NCBI GenBank assembly: GCA_963678675.1
Contig: OY783199.1
Span: forward strand, 9,694,356-9,758,355
Length of the DNA stretch: 64,000 nucleotides
Origin: Xiphydria camelus
Lineage: Eukaryota; Arthropoda; Insecta; Hymenoptera; Xiphydriidae
Reading direction: 5' to 3'
Numbering within the stretch: the stretch's first letter is position 1; each line of letters starts with the position of its first letter. The notes under the pieces are model-generated. The model saw nothing but the letters and a program-made list of their open reading frames with translations. It did no database searches and had not been told where the DNA came from. A program made the translations under genes and the position numbers. Positions 1-12,576 of this stretch are shown here, piece by piece.

Positions 1-410
1 GCGTCCTTTAATGTATCACAAATCATTAAACGTGTCGTACGTGTCGTACTCCGCCGATCAACCTCACTCGGAATCAGTAAGTTAATCCGATTCTACGTCG
101 TATTTGGTATCGCGGAACGTGGATAGTACATTCAGGTGTCAGTCCTTTATCTGAACACGACTCAGTTACATTCGCTCCCTTTGTCAATAGGCCATTGCGT
201 GCCAGCCGACGCGACGGATTGAAGTTCTGAGTTCGTACCGCGTTAATTCAGCGCATTCAATAGTAAAATCACTATAAACCGACCTTTCTGTATCTTGTTA
301 TTCTAATATACGGTTATTAAATTTAGTGAGTGCAATGTATAGTTATTGAACTAGCCGATCGGTTTGAATCTCCCCTTTCGGTCGTTCGGTTAAAATATCT
401 AATAGCCGCG
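1..410. other. Unassigned sequence
   Basis: No convincing reading frame, inverted repeat or simple repeat was seen here. It abuts the point at about 410 where the Jockey-like element loses its reverse transcriptase, so it may be host DNA or another element joined by a deletion. Confidence 0.4.
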
Positions 411-1910
411 TCACGCATAGTGTCCTCGGGATTTACGACCCCGAGGAGATCCGATTAAATCATCGCGCGGCGACCGAACAAAACAACTCTCGTAGTACGC
501 CCCGAGAATATTCAGTTTGTCCTCTGCGTCTGTGAAAACGAATTTGCCATCTGTCTTTGGTGTGGCGTCCAGCTTGCATTCGCTCCTTCTGAGGATTTCT
601 TCGATGTTCTCATCAATTCTTAGTTCCATCATCTGTTGCCGTTATTTAGGTCTAAATATATTGTTAACCGTAGGCATAAATTTCTCCGAATCTTTGTAGT
701 TGATTTAAAAAAAATTCTTTTCCAATGCTCCTCAACTTCTTTCATGAACTCGTTTTGTAGCGTGTTCTTCACTTTTTCTAGTAACTTTTTTATCACTTTA
801 GTGTGCTGTTTGGTGCATTTCGGATCGAATTTGAGATTTCTGTGTAGTTCCGTGAGCAGGAAAGATTTCTGTTTGTGTAGTTTTAAAATTTTTTTATTCG
901 TGTATTTGGTGATGTTATTCTTCACTTCTATTCTTGGCACTGTGTTACGGATGGTATCATTGATGGTAGATGCGATGCGAGTGAGGTGGTTTTCGATCTG
1001 GGGCGAGATTTCTGTTATCCTCGACTCCTGTTTGGTATTTTTCCTTCAGATGCTGTTTGAACGTGGTCCAATTGGTGGCTTTGTAGTTGAATCTTAGTGG
1101 GGGTGGATTTTTGGTATTTAAGGCTGTGTTGGGGAGTATAATTTGCAGCAACAGTGCCTTGTGGTCGCTATCATATACCAGCGTTTCAACCTTACCGTTC
1201 CCGGAACTCCCGATGTTCAGCCTGTTGTCGGCTATGCAGTGATCCGTGAATGTTTGAGCAGGTACAAATGTTGGTTCGTTACCCGAAAAAATTCTTGTTT
1301 TGTATCTTTGCGTATTTTTGTTTTCCCAATCTACTAGGTATTTGCCTCTTTGATTATTTTCGGCTCCCGCTAGAGAGTTATGTCTCGCGTTGAAATCTCC
1401 TGCGATGACATAATAATTGTTAGTTGCATTTAATTTCAGTTTTGAAAATAGGTTGTTGATTTCGTCCAGAAATATATCTTTTGCTGTGGTTCTGTTTGTT
1501 ACGTAGATGCTAATTACGAAGATATTATCGTTGGAGCTGGTAGTTAGTCTGACAATGGTGTATTCTAGAATTTGGTTATTTATGGAACTTGGGAAGCTGA
1601 TGATCTTGAAGTTCAAATTTCTCCGGATAGCAATGGCTGTGCCACCGCCAAATGATTTTGGTCTATCCGTGCGTATTAGGTCGTGGCTATCGAGTAATAC
1701 CTTGTGCCGCTGATTTAATTTCGTTTCCGAAATTAATAGTATGTCTGGTTGGTGAGCGTTGATGGATTGCTGTAGGTTATATCTACGGTTTTGCGAAACG
1801 ATAAAGTTTACGTTAATTGCGATTACTTTTATATGAGTGTTACTCACGTCACCTAGCGGTGTGTTCTCTGGTGTTTGGTTGATGGTTTGATCCTGTGTGT
1901 CCATGTCCAT
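411..1910 (-). pseudogene. ORF2 fragment: APE-type endonuclease plus linker
   Basis: The 317-residue frame at 957-1910 is an apurinic-type endonuclease, which nicks target DNA to prime reverse transcription. Its catalytic landmarks are intact: INVNF near the start, LLISETKL (the metal-binding Glu), AGDFNARH (the Asp and Asn pair) and YDSDHKALL (the SDH motif). It continues, after frame changes, into the linker (frames at 629-940 and 411-632, the latter with FVFTDAEDKLNILGAYY, the usual lead-in to RT). No RT motif follows. It overlaps the last gag piece by about 58 bp. The endonuclease looks the best preserved part of the element. Confidence 0.85.
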
Positions 1911-3384
1911 TTCTGTTGAATATCTAGGCCTAGATAGTCTATAATGGAGCTTATCCTGGCGGAGTTCATTGTAACTTGGTTGCTGATGTCTTGTAATTGT
2001 GAAGTTACTATCGCGGCTATGTCTCTTTTGAACTCGTTCACCCAGTCTGGGATGTTTGGCGGGTTTCTGTTGGGAGTGTTAATGTACGGTATATTTGGTA
2101 GTGTGTGTGATTCTCTTGACTGTATCGTTAGTTGTGTGTTGATTTTCTGTTGTGTCATAGCAGCGTACGAGATTCCTGGCGTGACGAAGTCATAGATTTT
2201 GTTGATTTTTCTTTGTTTAGCTTTTTGATTGTCACTCTTTTTCTCTTTGATTAGATTAGGTTGTAGAAAGCGCAGCCTTTGTAGCTCGCTGGGTGACCGT
2301 TTTGGCCGCAGTTGGCACATTTTGGCTGTTCTTTGTTGCTTTCCGCCGTCAGCGTGCATTTACCTCTCTCGTGTTCGCTGTGGATCCACATTTCCCGCAT
2401 CTGTATTTGAGATTACAGTTGGAGCTTACGTGTCCTAGGCGCTGGCAGTTTTTGCACTGGAATATCGCTTCTTTTTTAAGATTATGCCAGTGGCGGGATT
2501 GATACAGCAGTGTACGAATCTTTTTTAAAACATTGACGTCGCTGTCATGTGTAAATTGAATCAGGAAATGGAATAGCCAAGGTTTCTCTTTATTGGGGGT
2601 GATTTCCGTAATTTTGATTAGTTTTACGTTTTCCAGTTTAAGCTCTTCGATTTCTGCTGCTACGTCGTTTTCGTTAAAGTTGCCCTTTATATTTTTTAGC
2701 ACGATCGTTTTGGGTTTACTATTCTTGGGAGTGTTTGTGTAGAATAATAGGTATACCTATCTTCACTAATTTGTTCTTGACTACGTTAAATATCTCTATA
2801 TTTCTTAACATTACCGACACTCCGGTTCGTTCGTGCGGTTAGCGTAGTTGGACAGAATTTTTTCCTATTCCTGTGACGTTGAGCACTTTTATTGCTTTAT
2901 TGATCGTTAAATTTTTTATGTGGATCGGAGGCGGCTTGTGTTTTTTCTTACTTTCCTTGCTGTTGGTCGGGTTAATGATCGGGTCTTCCGGAGCTTCATT
3001 TCCGTCGTGCAGCATCGTTTCCTCCTCGAGGCTGGCGAAGCTGTTGTTCAAGCTAGCTGGAGTGCTGATGCTGTCCTTGATGGCGTTTTTTTTATTTTTA
3101 CTGGGTTCTTAGGCAATTCCCATTTCTCTTCCGTCTCGGTGCTGAGGGCTCTTTCGAGGTTAGGTACGTGTCTGGCGTCGGTTTTACGCGTTCCATAGTC
3201 TTTAATTAAGTTATTATAACTCCTTTCTAATGCTGCCGAGGTGAGACTTTGATTTTTGTGCACACCTCTCTGGTCTCGATTTAATTATCTTAGAGTGCGA
3301 TGTATCTGCGGCCACGTGGTCGCCTTTCCTCTTTGGTGTGAGGTTATCCGCGTTCTTTGTATTAATAATCTCGTTAGAGGCCAT
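1853..3384 (-). pseudogene. Jockey-type ORF1 (gag), frameshifted
   Basis: This is the nucleic-acid-binding gag protein of a Jockey-clade element. It reads from the ATG at 3384 and changes frame several times: breaks lie near 3260, 3050, 2830-2700 and 2350. The middle part contains the pre-zinc-finger domain (KPPPIHIKNL and a following LxLENVKLIKIT stretch). Knuckles follow: CKNCQRLGHVSSNC (CX2CX4HX4C), a partial CGKCG, and, in another frame near 2300, CANCGQNGHPASYKGC (CX2CX4HX6C), the set expected of Jockey gag. The final piece (1853-2359) is a polar tail before the endonuclease. Several frameshifts mean it cannot make one protein. Confidence 0.8.
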
Positions 3385-4630
3385 GATCGGTGGATGATAT
3401 ATCCTTGTTAATTGTCGTTTATAATAAACTGTTGTTTATTACTCACTTGCAGGTTCACTATGCATAGTGTATAATTATTATGTATCTGTAGCTTTGAGAG
3501 GGTTGAATAGTTAGGTTAGGCGACATGCGTGCTCGGCTGTCCAACGTCGACCGCTGCTACCAGTATCGCTACCAGTATAGCCATACTCGGTCGCTCGACA
3601 ATAAACAAAATAAACTTGCTTATAAGGTACGCGACAAACTTTAAACTAAATTAGGTTTTATACGTTATTTTATTAAAGCTATGAGAGAATGTCATTGTAT
3701 GCTTCCGATATGTCACTGCATTGGTCAACACTTCGGTATCATTCAAGAAGTTCAAATTGTGGAGGTTTTTCAGGCCACAGGTGATCGATTCACTTATGCG
3801 ACCACGAAATGTCTATGCAAAGTTCAGGTAACCGACAATATTTTGGCTGTACCAGTATAATCTTTACACAATGTGTGTGTCTTTATGAACATCGGAGGCA
3901 ATGAAGTATATGTTGGCATACCGGTAAACGATAAAGAGTTGGAATAAATTGAGTACAAAATTTTGCCTACCGAAATACTGTATATTCTCTATAGTTCTAA
4001 TAAATTTTGGGCGAATATATATGTGGATTAAAATTAATAAATAATAGTGATTGATTATTTGTCTATGCCTAAGTTTTTAATGTAGTAATTCATGTAGTAA
4101 AAAATTTTTGGAAATAAAGTTTGGTTTCAGTGAAATTTAAATAGATTTTTTCATTCTTCTTATAAAATATTCTTTTATTAGTGATCAAAAAAGGAAAGCA
4201 GAAAGTGGGGAATACTCTTCTGATTACTTTAATTACGGCTTTATGTATTTTTCACAAAAAAAGTTCAAGATTTATTGAATAAAGCGAAAAAAGTATCATT
4301 CACTACATCGTAGAGGAGTTATAGACTTAATATATATAGATGGTATTTGCAAAAGGTAAAAGATGATTGTGGAAATTTAGGCTAAAAAGGATGGTAGCAG
4401 GAGGTAGTAGGACCTCTAAGCGGAAATCAGGTTGGAAAATAGAATGTAGGGTTCTCAGGAGGAACTTAGAATTATTTTAGATGTTCTTGGGGGTACGCAG
4501 GTCAAATTATACGACTCGGGATTCCCCTACATTTCCTATAACATGAATTTAACCGTGGTTCCTCACGTCCGAATGTGCACTACTCTCCCCTACATATAAA
4601 ATCTTTTAACATCATATTTCCTGATTATAT
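3385..4630. other. Mostly unassigned; Jockey 5' UTR and one small ORF
   Basis: The first 100-200 bp are probably 5' UTR of the Jockey-like element. A short plus-strand frame at 3681-3860 (59 residues, six cysteines, ending KVQVTDNILAVPV) reads like protein and contains CAG/GTAACC, a possible splice donor, but I do not recognise it and chance is possible. The rest is AT-rich with nothing recognised. Confidence 0.25.
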
Positions 4631-4892
4631 ACAGGGTCTTTCGCTTAGGATAGTAATAGTCGGTGTGGCCTAATTTGTCAATACTTATCTTGCTTACCAA
4701 TGAAGGATCGACGGGACATTAATTGACCGACCTTTACATTCCCCGTATCCCACATGAATATCAACTTTACTCATTGTCAGAGAAACAGGGTCGGCCGATA
4801 ATTTCCCCGTTGATCCTTCATTGGGGGGTCGGTAGGATAAATATTGATAAATAAGGCCACACTGACTATTACTATTCTGGGTGAAAGACCAT
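4631..4892. repeat. Foldback element, about 85 bp arms
   Basis: An ACAGGGTCTTTCGCTTAGG start is mirrored by a GGGTGAAAGACC end. The arms, covering ATAGTAATAGTC, GTGTGGCC and AATGAAGGATC blocks, pair with modest divergence around a short spacer. It sits after TATAT, so a TA-duplicating MITE is likely. The 77-residue frame across it is only the arm read through. Confidence 0.7.
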
Positions 4893-5517
4893 GCATAACA
4901 CCGAGAAAAAAAACCTGCTAAATTCAAATAAATATACCATCAAAATATCTTACAAACATATTTTTTCAATTAAAAAGAATATCGATTAGATTCAAATACT
5001 ATTCGATTCAGTCTGTAATATTTATCTGAATTTAATCGACATTCATTCGATTCAAATAAATATGCTCTTATACTTCAGATAAAAATTCTTAAATTTGTTA
5101 GACAAATAGAAAGTTAGACGAATTCGGTTTCTTCACTTATAAATAAAAATTATGAAAGTTATTTTTGAAACGTGGTCCTAACGTTTGTCTCCTTTACTTA
5201 TAAGTACAAAACGAGTCGACGAGCAATCGAAGCATAACGAGATCTTTCTAGTTCCGAATCGGATCTATTCCAGTTTGCGGCTTTCCTATACTCTCTCGCC
5301 GCTTTCCACTGGGTTTTCCGAATTATACACCACCACGCCCGCTTTAGCGTCGCGCCAGGATATTCCGGTGAAATTACTACCGACTAGGAGGAAACTTAGT
5401 TTACGAGTATGCGGTCGCGCGCAAGTGGCTGTATGATAATTTGCCCTGTCTAGTCCGATATAATATATACTTCAACGTGTTTATCGTGAGTACCGATATT
5501 TCGTATCGTCGACCTTA
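4893..5517. other. Unassigned AT-rich stretch
   Basis: AT-rich with repeated GATTCAAATA-like words at about 4985-5070. An 83-residue frame at 5185-5436 has no recognised similarity. No firm feature. Confidence 0.3.
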
Positions 5518-5775
5518 CACGAGGGCAGAGTCCGATACTTTTCTAGTACATTTTTTTAAGCCTGTAAAGTTGCCCCTTGCTGCGGCGTTGACCTCTTGGT
5601 TTGATGAGAATTTATTTCCAGCCAGCCATTTTTTCAAGTCTGGGAAGAGAATGAAGTCGCAGGGAGCCAAATCCGGTGAATAAGGTGGACGCGGCAGCAA
5701 TTCGAACTTCAAATCGACCAATTTCGCTGTTGCAACGGCATACGAATGGGCAGGTGCATTGTCGTGGTGGAACAA
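5515..5775 (-). pseudogene. Mariner transposase C-terminal fragment (DD34D)
   Basis: The frame shows the second and third catalytic aspartates of a mariner transposase: FHHDNAPAH and YSPDLAPCDFILFP. I count 34 residues between the two Asp, the DD34D signature of true mariners. The KKWLAGNKF stretch that follows is also typical. The N-terminal DNA-binding half and first catalytic Asp are missing, and the reading frame runs straight into the terminal repeat. It is therefore a remnant, not a gene. Confidence 0.88.
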
Positions 5776-5869
5776 AACTTTTTTTTGCTACTATGCCGAC
5801 ATATATACTCATCTTCGCGATTGCACCACTATCTATTAGAAAAGTATCGGACTTTTCACTCTGCCCTCG
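5518..5869 (-). mobile_element. Internally deleted mariner-like transposon
   Basis: The ends are imperfect inverted repeats: ACGAGGGCAGAGTCCGATAC on the left, and on the right the reverse complement of ACGAGGGCAGAGTGAAAAGTCC. Each is next to a TA dinucleotide (5516-5517 and 5870-5871), the mariner target. Only 352 bp remain of an element that is normally about 1.3 kb, with part of the transposase between the ends. It could have been mobilised in trans. Confidence 0.85.
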
Positions 5870-6579
5870 TACTTGAACGCTCTAGAATTCCCGGCTTTAT
5901 GTAGCCAGATGTATCAACGAATGCTGATATCGCCTCTTTGTGTTATGTGGATGTATGTATGTACTCGTATATAGTTTTGTGAATTGCCATTACGAATGCA
6001 AGCGATCATTATGATCTTTATAACAGCTTCCTGGAGCGGAATTTAATCGTGATCTCTGTGAGAGAATAATTTTCTGATTCTCTTCCCAATTTCCCGACCA
6101 CTTTTGACTTTCTGATTTCTATAATTTATACTCAACCTCTTTTTCGTTATTTTTCGAGTTTAAACGTATCAAGAATACATATATCTATGTATTTACTCAC
6201 ATTCCAGAAGATTTTTCCTTATTCTTTGGTTAGCTTGGAAGAATCGGATGAACATACATATACCGAGGACTCGGGATTATCTCCTTTTGTGTTACATAGG
6301 TATAGCTGAGTACGAATAGCACTAGAATGATTAGCTGCTTCTATTAAAAGAACAAAGAAGGCTCTACTAAAGAAATAGACTTTTTGATTCAAGTAAACGG
6401 TTTCTTACCCAATATCTACAAAACTATTTAGTCAATTTTGATGAAATTCAACGTGATTTGATCTTTATTCAGTTTTACTTAGATCTACAACCACACAGAG
6501 AGAGAGAGAGAGAGAGAATAAGTATCTTATGTCATAAGGCGGAAATCCGAGGTTTTTTCAGACGGTGTTTAATTAGGTC

Positions 6580-6803
6580 GTAAAGCCCGGTCTAGACGCA
6601 CCGTCTTGTCGTCCGTTTTGCCTGCAGGCAAGACGGAGCGCAAGACGGAGCGCAAGACTATCCTTGTCGCACTTGCGAGAATTCATCTTTTTGCTCCGTC
6701 TTCCGTCTACAATTTTCCTGTCCAGATGCTACGTCTTACCTGCACGCAAAAGACTGCGTAGGTAAAACCGTGGACAAGACGGTGCGTCTAGACCGGACTT
6801 TAC
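6580..6803. repeat. MITE with GTAAAG(C/T)CCGGTCTAGAC ends
   Basis: GTAAAGCCCGGTCTAGACGC at the left is mirrored by the reverse complement of GTAAAGTCCGGTCTAGACGC at the right, and ACCGTCTTGTC extends the match. The inside holds short GCAAGACGGAGC repeats. Length 224 bp with no coding sequence. A TAA/TTA-type target is possible, so a Harbinger-like origin can be suggested but not shown. Confidence 0.75.
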
Positions 6804-7120
6804 ACGAGGTATGGTGAGGGGACGAGGCTCGCCTTCGGCTACGCCCTACGACCTAAAAACCCAGTCTTAAAAATCCGAGGATTTCAGCCGAATGATATAT
6901 ACTATTTTTCCTCGCGAATGCCCATTTCTCAAAACAAAATAAACAGAAGTATACATGGCTCATTTCACGTTGCGTTTATCAGTTTGGAAAAAGGGCCCAC
7001 TTCGGACTAAACAATCTTTTGACAGCCTGCGAACTCCCGGTCGGTGTCACGCGGGAAAAACGCCATCTTACGGTCTAAAAATAGGCTGGAAAAGGCCTCG
7101 AAATGGGCATGAGTGAGGAA

Positions 7121-7361
7121 AAAAGAATTAGTTAGATCTGCTAATAATTACTTGCGGGGTCACAAGTAATTATTTATTTACACCGATTAAATCTTTTTTC
7201 ATATTAATTAGATATTCCTTCCTTGCAATCACACACTGTTCTACATGATTAAGGAAGGAAGAGATATTTAATTGATATATTAAAAGATTTCATTGATATA
7301 AATAAATAATTACTTGCGACCCCGCAAGTAATTTGCAGTAGATCCAATTAATTATTTTTTT
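7121..7361. repeat. Foldback element, about 110 bp arms
   Basis: A long hairpin whose arms carry GATCTGCTA, AATTACTTGCGGGGTC and ATATTCCTTCCTT blocks on one side and their complements on the other, meeting near 7240. No protein. Identity between arms is high, which suggests a fairly recent origin. Confidence 0.75.
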
Positions 7362-7602
7362 CTGTGCAGCAATAGCACAGTAGCTAGGTCAATATATCGA
7401 TCCCGTTGATATCCTCAACGTTTTCTCTTAACCATTGGTCCTACATTAGATTCATATTTAATAGTTGTCGGAGTCAATCTTGGGCCTATCGTATATGGGG
7501 AAAAGTTTTTGGTAATCAATTTAATTCAGAACGGTATTTCTAAAGTTCTTTCAGACTTTTCGAGTAAGTATCCATTTCCTTACTAAACCATAATATAACA
7601 TG

Positions 7603-8265
<663 letters not shown>

Positions 8266-9523
8266 TAAGGAGTATAATTTCTTTTTCTTTCCGTATGGCA
8301 ACTATTGCCACACGTACGGTAAAGGAGAGCGCAACCTTTCCCAAAAAGTCTTTTCTACAATTCAGTATGAATCTGAATACCGCAAACTTTTCTCCGGGGA
8401 GAAAGAACCCTTATATGCAAGACCAATTAGAACTTACTTAGAGTACCATAGAGTCAACACAAGCTCCCTTGTTAAACTTATAATAACAATAATATATGGA
8501 TTCACAACATCGTTTCTCAGAGCTGGATCAATTTTTATCATTTTCAGGTTAAACTACCAAAAAGTCAATTGTCAATTTCTTCAGAGGTTTCTAATCAAGA
8601 GACACGGTAGTGTCTCGCGGCATGTTCATTCAAGTCGTCAGAACGACGCCGCCAGCGCTGTCGCCGCGAGCACCCGTGTATTTTTACAGGAAAAATGTCT
8701 GCCCCCTTCACCCCTCAATTTTAACATCGAATTTTCTCAATAAATATACGGTTATAACCAAAACTATGCTTAGTTACGCCATATAAATCGACTATTCTCT
8801 ATCGATAGAGACCAGAGTAAATGTTGTAAGTTACATATTAACAGAGATTTTTCCTTAGCAACGCGAAGCCACGCCCCTCGCCCAGCAAAAGTAGAGAATC
8901 CGGTTTCTCGGGCGATATATATATGTAAAAAGGTCACAAAAATTCCGCCTGTCTTCGGCGGTATTCGGCCATGGTCTCGGAAATGTGTACACAGATGCGG
9001 CCACACGCATACGCCATCAAAAATGTATGTGAGAGTGTGTGAGAGAATATATTCCTTGAATGTTTAGTTGTTTTTCAAAATTAATAAAATATTTCCATTC
9101 GCGAAACGATTTCCCTCGCATTTTTTCGATCCTCGGACGCGCTTGTTAATAAAAAGTAAAAATTCAGTGTAATCGGAGTAAGTGAATCTCAATAGTGGTG
9201 AATGTGATAGACGCTCTGACAGCTAGCTATTATCAAATCGTTTGGATTTTTTTTAAATAATCAAGATACTGCACGGAAGCAGTGTCATTTTTCTCTGGTT
9301 GCTGGTGCTTGAAGAGCAGGAAAGGAAACATCTGTATCTCGGAAGAAGTGGCATCAGATAAGTTACTTCCTAACTGACTGTCTTAACCTCATTTTCATCC
9401 CTTATACAGAACAAATATCTTTGTGGTTATTCTATTTTTTGTTTTCAGCGCCATACGAGAACGGAACGGATTGATGGAAATTTGATTTTTCTTTGCAGTA
9501 AAAAATCAACCTAGGTAGAAAAG
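8266..9523. other. Unassigned sequence
   Basis: No recognisable coding, inverted or tandem structure was found. The 78-residue frame at 8770-9006 resembles no family I know. Confidence 0.3.
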
Positions 9524-10242
9524 AATTCTCTAGAATTGCGGTACAATGCCACGGTATGAATATCAGGTCCTACCGACATAACATGCTTCGACAAGGTCTG
9601 TATCAACTTTAGCGGTATATTGGGGGCACTGCACTAATCCTGTGGCACATTTTTCTATCTGGGAAAGCATATTATTATGGTAGTACAGCTGTACAGGGTT
9701 CCGATAATATACCGTCTTCCCGTACTGACAGTATACATGCATTTTTTACCTCCAATATGCCGGAATTAAAAATCTCTAGAACTCTGCGGTACAATGCCAC
9801 GGTAGGAATATCAGGTTCTACCGACATGACATGCTTCGACAAGGTCTGTATCAACTTTAGCGGTATATTGGAGGCACTGCACTAATCCTGTGGCACATTT
9901 TTCTATCTGGGAAAGCATATTATTATGGTAGTACAGCTGTACAGCGTTCCGATAATGTATAATTGGAACTTTTGATAATACAAAAGGGGGAATATATCGA
10001 TAAAGAAAAGATAATAAAATAATTACTTCTCATTATTGTAATCCAATTCTATCGTATCTCCTACTTTTCTACCACGTCTTTCCCAGATAGAAAAATGTGC
10101 CACAGGATTAGTGCAGTGCCCCCAATATAATGCTAAAGTTGATACATACCTTGTCGAAGCATGTCATGTCGGTAGAATTTGATATTCCTACCGTGGCATT
10201 GTACCGCAGAGTTCTAGAGATTTTTAATTCCGGCATATTAGA
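9524..10242. repeat. Two direct and one inverted copy of a ~185 bp repeat
   Basis: Copy 1 (9524-9710) and copy 2 (9770-9958) are direct and nearly identical, from TCTAGAA..GCGGTACAATGCC to GTACAGCTGTACAG. Copy 3 (10077-10242) is inverted. Segments between them (9959-10076) resemble 10246-10375 and the inverse of 10402-10545. The arrangement looks like overlapping palindromic elements broken by local rearrangement. No coding sequence. Confidence 0.8.
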
Positions 10243-10245
10243 GGT

Positions 10246-10535
10246 TAGTATAATACGAAAAAGGAAATATATCGATAAAGAAAAAATAATAACAAAGTAG
10301 TTACTCCATTATTGTAATCCAATTCCATCGTATTCATTAATTTTCTGCCACGACTTTGATTATTGATAGTGGATGGATCAACCAATAAATTTGATTTTTC
10401 TTCACTATCAGCAATTAAAGTCGTGGCAGAAAAATAAGTAATACAATGTTATTGAATTACAATAATAGAGTAATTACTTTATTATTATTTTTTCTTTATC
10501 GATACATTTCCTCTTTTGTATTATACTATCACAAG
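10246..10535. repeat. Hairpin with ~130 bp arms
   Basis: The left arm (10246-10378) and right arm (10402-10535) pair through GTATAATAC, ATCGATAAAGAAA, TTACTCTATTATTG and TGCCACGACTTT blocks. It adjoins the repeat cluster before it and shares sequence with 9959-10076, so the two probably belong to one family. Confidence 0.75.
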
Positions 10536-10800
10536 TTCCAATTTATATACCGACCTGTCAAACGTGAAGTGTACGTGTACCTCACTTCTATTTCATCTCT
10601 TCTTCGCCTCTAGTGTAACGATGGAAATTACAAAATATCATAACTTTTCTGTATGTAACAACATATACCGAATGTCCTCTGGCAAACTCCTGATTTTGGA
10701 TTTCCCTGACATTTGGCTGCAAGTGGTTGGCTCGGTGCTTTAAGAGTTGGCTTCGGGAGAGTGCGCTGCGGTCTTACGAGCTGAGCGAAGTGTTAAAAGT

Positions 10801-11980
10801 CTGATCTCCCCGTACCTGTCAATTCGGGAGATCGAAATCGTTAATTTGTAAATAATGATTACTAATATGTAGAAGTGGTAAGAAATAATCATTCGGGTTT
10901 CTTCGATGATATTCCCCAAGTGTTTAAAAACCGGTGTCCGATTTTTGCCAATAACTGTTGCTTCAACTTCCAGTGATATTAGTAAGTATTACTGCAGAAC
11001 GAGTAGGTTAGAAGATTTTCATGAAGACTCATGATTTTCTGATATGTCATCTCGTACAGGTGCAACTGAAGCGGATCTAGCTCGTGTCCTGTCCGTAAAA
11101 AGATGACTCGATGGACATTGGAGAATGTCAGACTTGTCACCGAGCGCCTATTACCCACGGTACATTAATACGCGCGGTAATTGCAATACGCGCTTCTTGT
11201 TTCAACTATTCCAGCGTTAAATAACTTTTACTTCTTTCCAGCTAATAACCTTTTATGAATTGTTCGTGGTAGGAGGCAGCGATCAATAATAGCGACTCGT
11301 CGTAGACAAGTGTGCCGAACTACTACTGCGATGATGTGCCCAAGCTCACGGTCTATTCTGCGATTAACGTTAACATAATCGTGATTATGCTCGGGTGATG
11401 GGTATTCCAAAAGAGGTAAAGTTGATACTAAACATCGGACGCTGTAAGCTGACTTGCTAGTGTATGCTTCGCAACTGGAACATCATCGCAGGAATAATTT
11501 GTCTACGATTAGTCACAATCATTGATTGCTGCCCCCTACGATCAACAATTCGTACAAGGTAAATACTTTGAAAGAAGTGAAAGTTATTTAAAGCAGGAAT
11601 AGTTGAAATGAAAAGCGCATATTGCAATGAAAATACCGTGGGTGAAAGGCGCTCGGTGATAAGTTCCACAATGTCTGATGTCGATCGACTCATTTTCTTC
11701 AGGATAGGACAGAAGTTACATCCTCTTTGTTTGCACCTTATGAAAGGGGACATGCAAGAAAACCGTCAAAAACTTCATGAAAATCTTGTAACCTACTCGT
11801 TCTGCAGTAATTACTTAATCGCTGGAAGTTGAAGCCACAGTTATGGACACCGATTTTTAAACACTTGGGGAAACTCATCGAAGAAACCCGAATAATTATT
11901 TATCACTTCTACACATTATTCAGTATTATTTACAAATTAACAATTTCGAGGTTAGAGACTTCGGTCTCCCGAATGAGGTT
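10801..11980. repeat. 1.2 kb foldback element of the GTCAATTCGGGAGATCG family
   Basis: The arms mirror each other almost from end to end, with the centre near 11390. Landmarks on the left with inverse partners on the right are CTGTCAATTCGGGAGATCG, AGTGTTTAAAAACCGGTGTC, CAGAACGAGTAGGTTA, TCACCGAGCGCC and TCGTAGACAA. The arms are clearly diverged, so this is not a simple assembly mirror. The GTCAATTCGGGAGATCG tip recurs at 44.5-45.0, 48.6-48.7 and 49.6-49.7 kb. Outer flanks (TACCGAATGTCCTCTGG near 10670) resemble the termini of those copies. No complete coding frame was found. Confidence 0.85.
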
Positions 11981-12172
11981 GGCTGGGCAAAACTGAAGCA
12001 GATTGCGCCACCGAGCCAAACACCCGCGGGCAAATTTAAACGGTTATAATATATTATTAATGCTGCACTAATGTGACTAATGTGACTGGTAAAAAAAATT
12101 ATAAAAATGAATTACAAAATAAAATTCAAATACAATCCCCATATGTACTATAATTATACATATTTAATTAAA

Positions 12173-12469
12173 TCAGAAATGTTCATAAATTGGCTGACAG
12201 TACTGCATTCCCATACTTCGGAATGGGAATACAGTACTGTCAGCCAATTTATGAACACGCTCTAAATAATTTTCATTTTTACGTGCATCACCGCTAAAAG
12301 TTATTAATTGATCAGAAGTAAAATGAACTTCGCATAATCCTTTTCTATGATGAGGTGCATATTTTAAAAAATCGAGCCACTTTTGACGAATATCTTTCGA
12401 TTTTTTTACAGAAGGAACCATGAACCTTGATTTATTTTTACAACTCGGTACTGCACACAAAAAAACCAT
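12173..12469 (-). pseudogene. THAP-domain exon (P-element-like or THAP gene fragment)
   Basis: THAP domains are about 80-90 residue C2CH zinc fingers that bind DNA and are used by P-element transposases and related proteins. This frame starts MVFLCAVPSCKNKSRF and shows the first cysteine pair (CAVPSC), a W at about residue 31 (IRQKWLDFLK), and CEVHFTSDQ as the closing Cys-x2-His. The start at 12469 is natural because it places the first Cys at residue 5, as is usual. The domain runs into a perfect-looking hairpin (12181-12256), so the downstream protein is gone. It may be the first exon of a P-like transposase cut by a palindromic insertion. Domain identity is secure; the parent gene is not. 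Confidence 0.8.
12181..12256. repeat. Near-perfect 76 bp hairpin at end of the THAP exon
   Basis: GTTCATAAATTGGCTGACAG is mirrored by its reverse complement ending GTTCAT-like at 12256, with a loop around CATACTTCGG. It duplicates and inverts the end of the THAP reading frame, so it looks like local inverted duplication rather than an unrelated insertion. Confidence 0.85.
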
Positions 12470-12576
12470 TTTATATTATATTTTTTATTTCAATTTCACT
12501 ACATATAGATTCATAAATTAAGGTTATATTTTCATTCTTTATTCCTGCAATGCCTACTATGAAGTAGGCTGCCATA

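Larger units (their letters stand above)
411..3384 (-). mobile_element. Jockey-like non-LTR retrotransposon lacking RT
   Basis: Read on the minus strand, the order is ORF1 gag with zinc knuckles, then an APE-type endonuclease, then the linker that normally leads into reverse transcriptase. The RT, the end of ORF2 and the 3' UTR are absent: homology stops near 411. Non-LTR elements usually lose their 5' end during target-primed insertion, so loss of the 3' half with the gag start kept points to a later deletion or a rearranged junction. The likely ORF1 start is the ATG at 3384 (MASNEI...). The 5' UTR probably extends upstream toward about 3600, but no start is visible. Confidence 0.85.
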
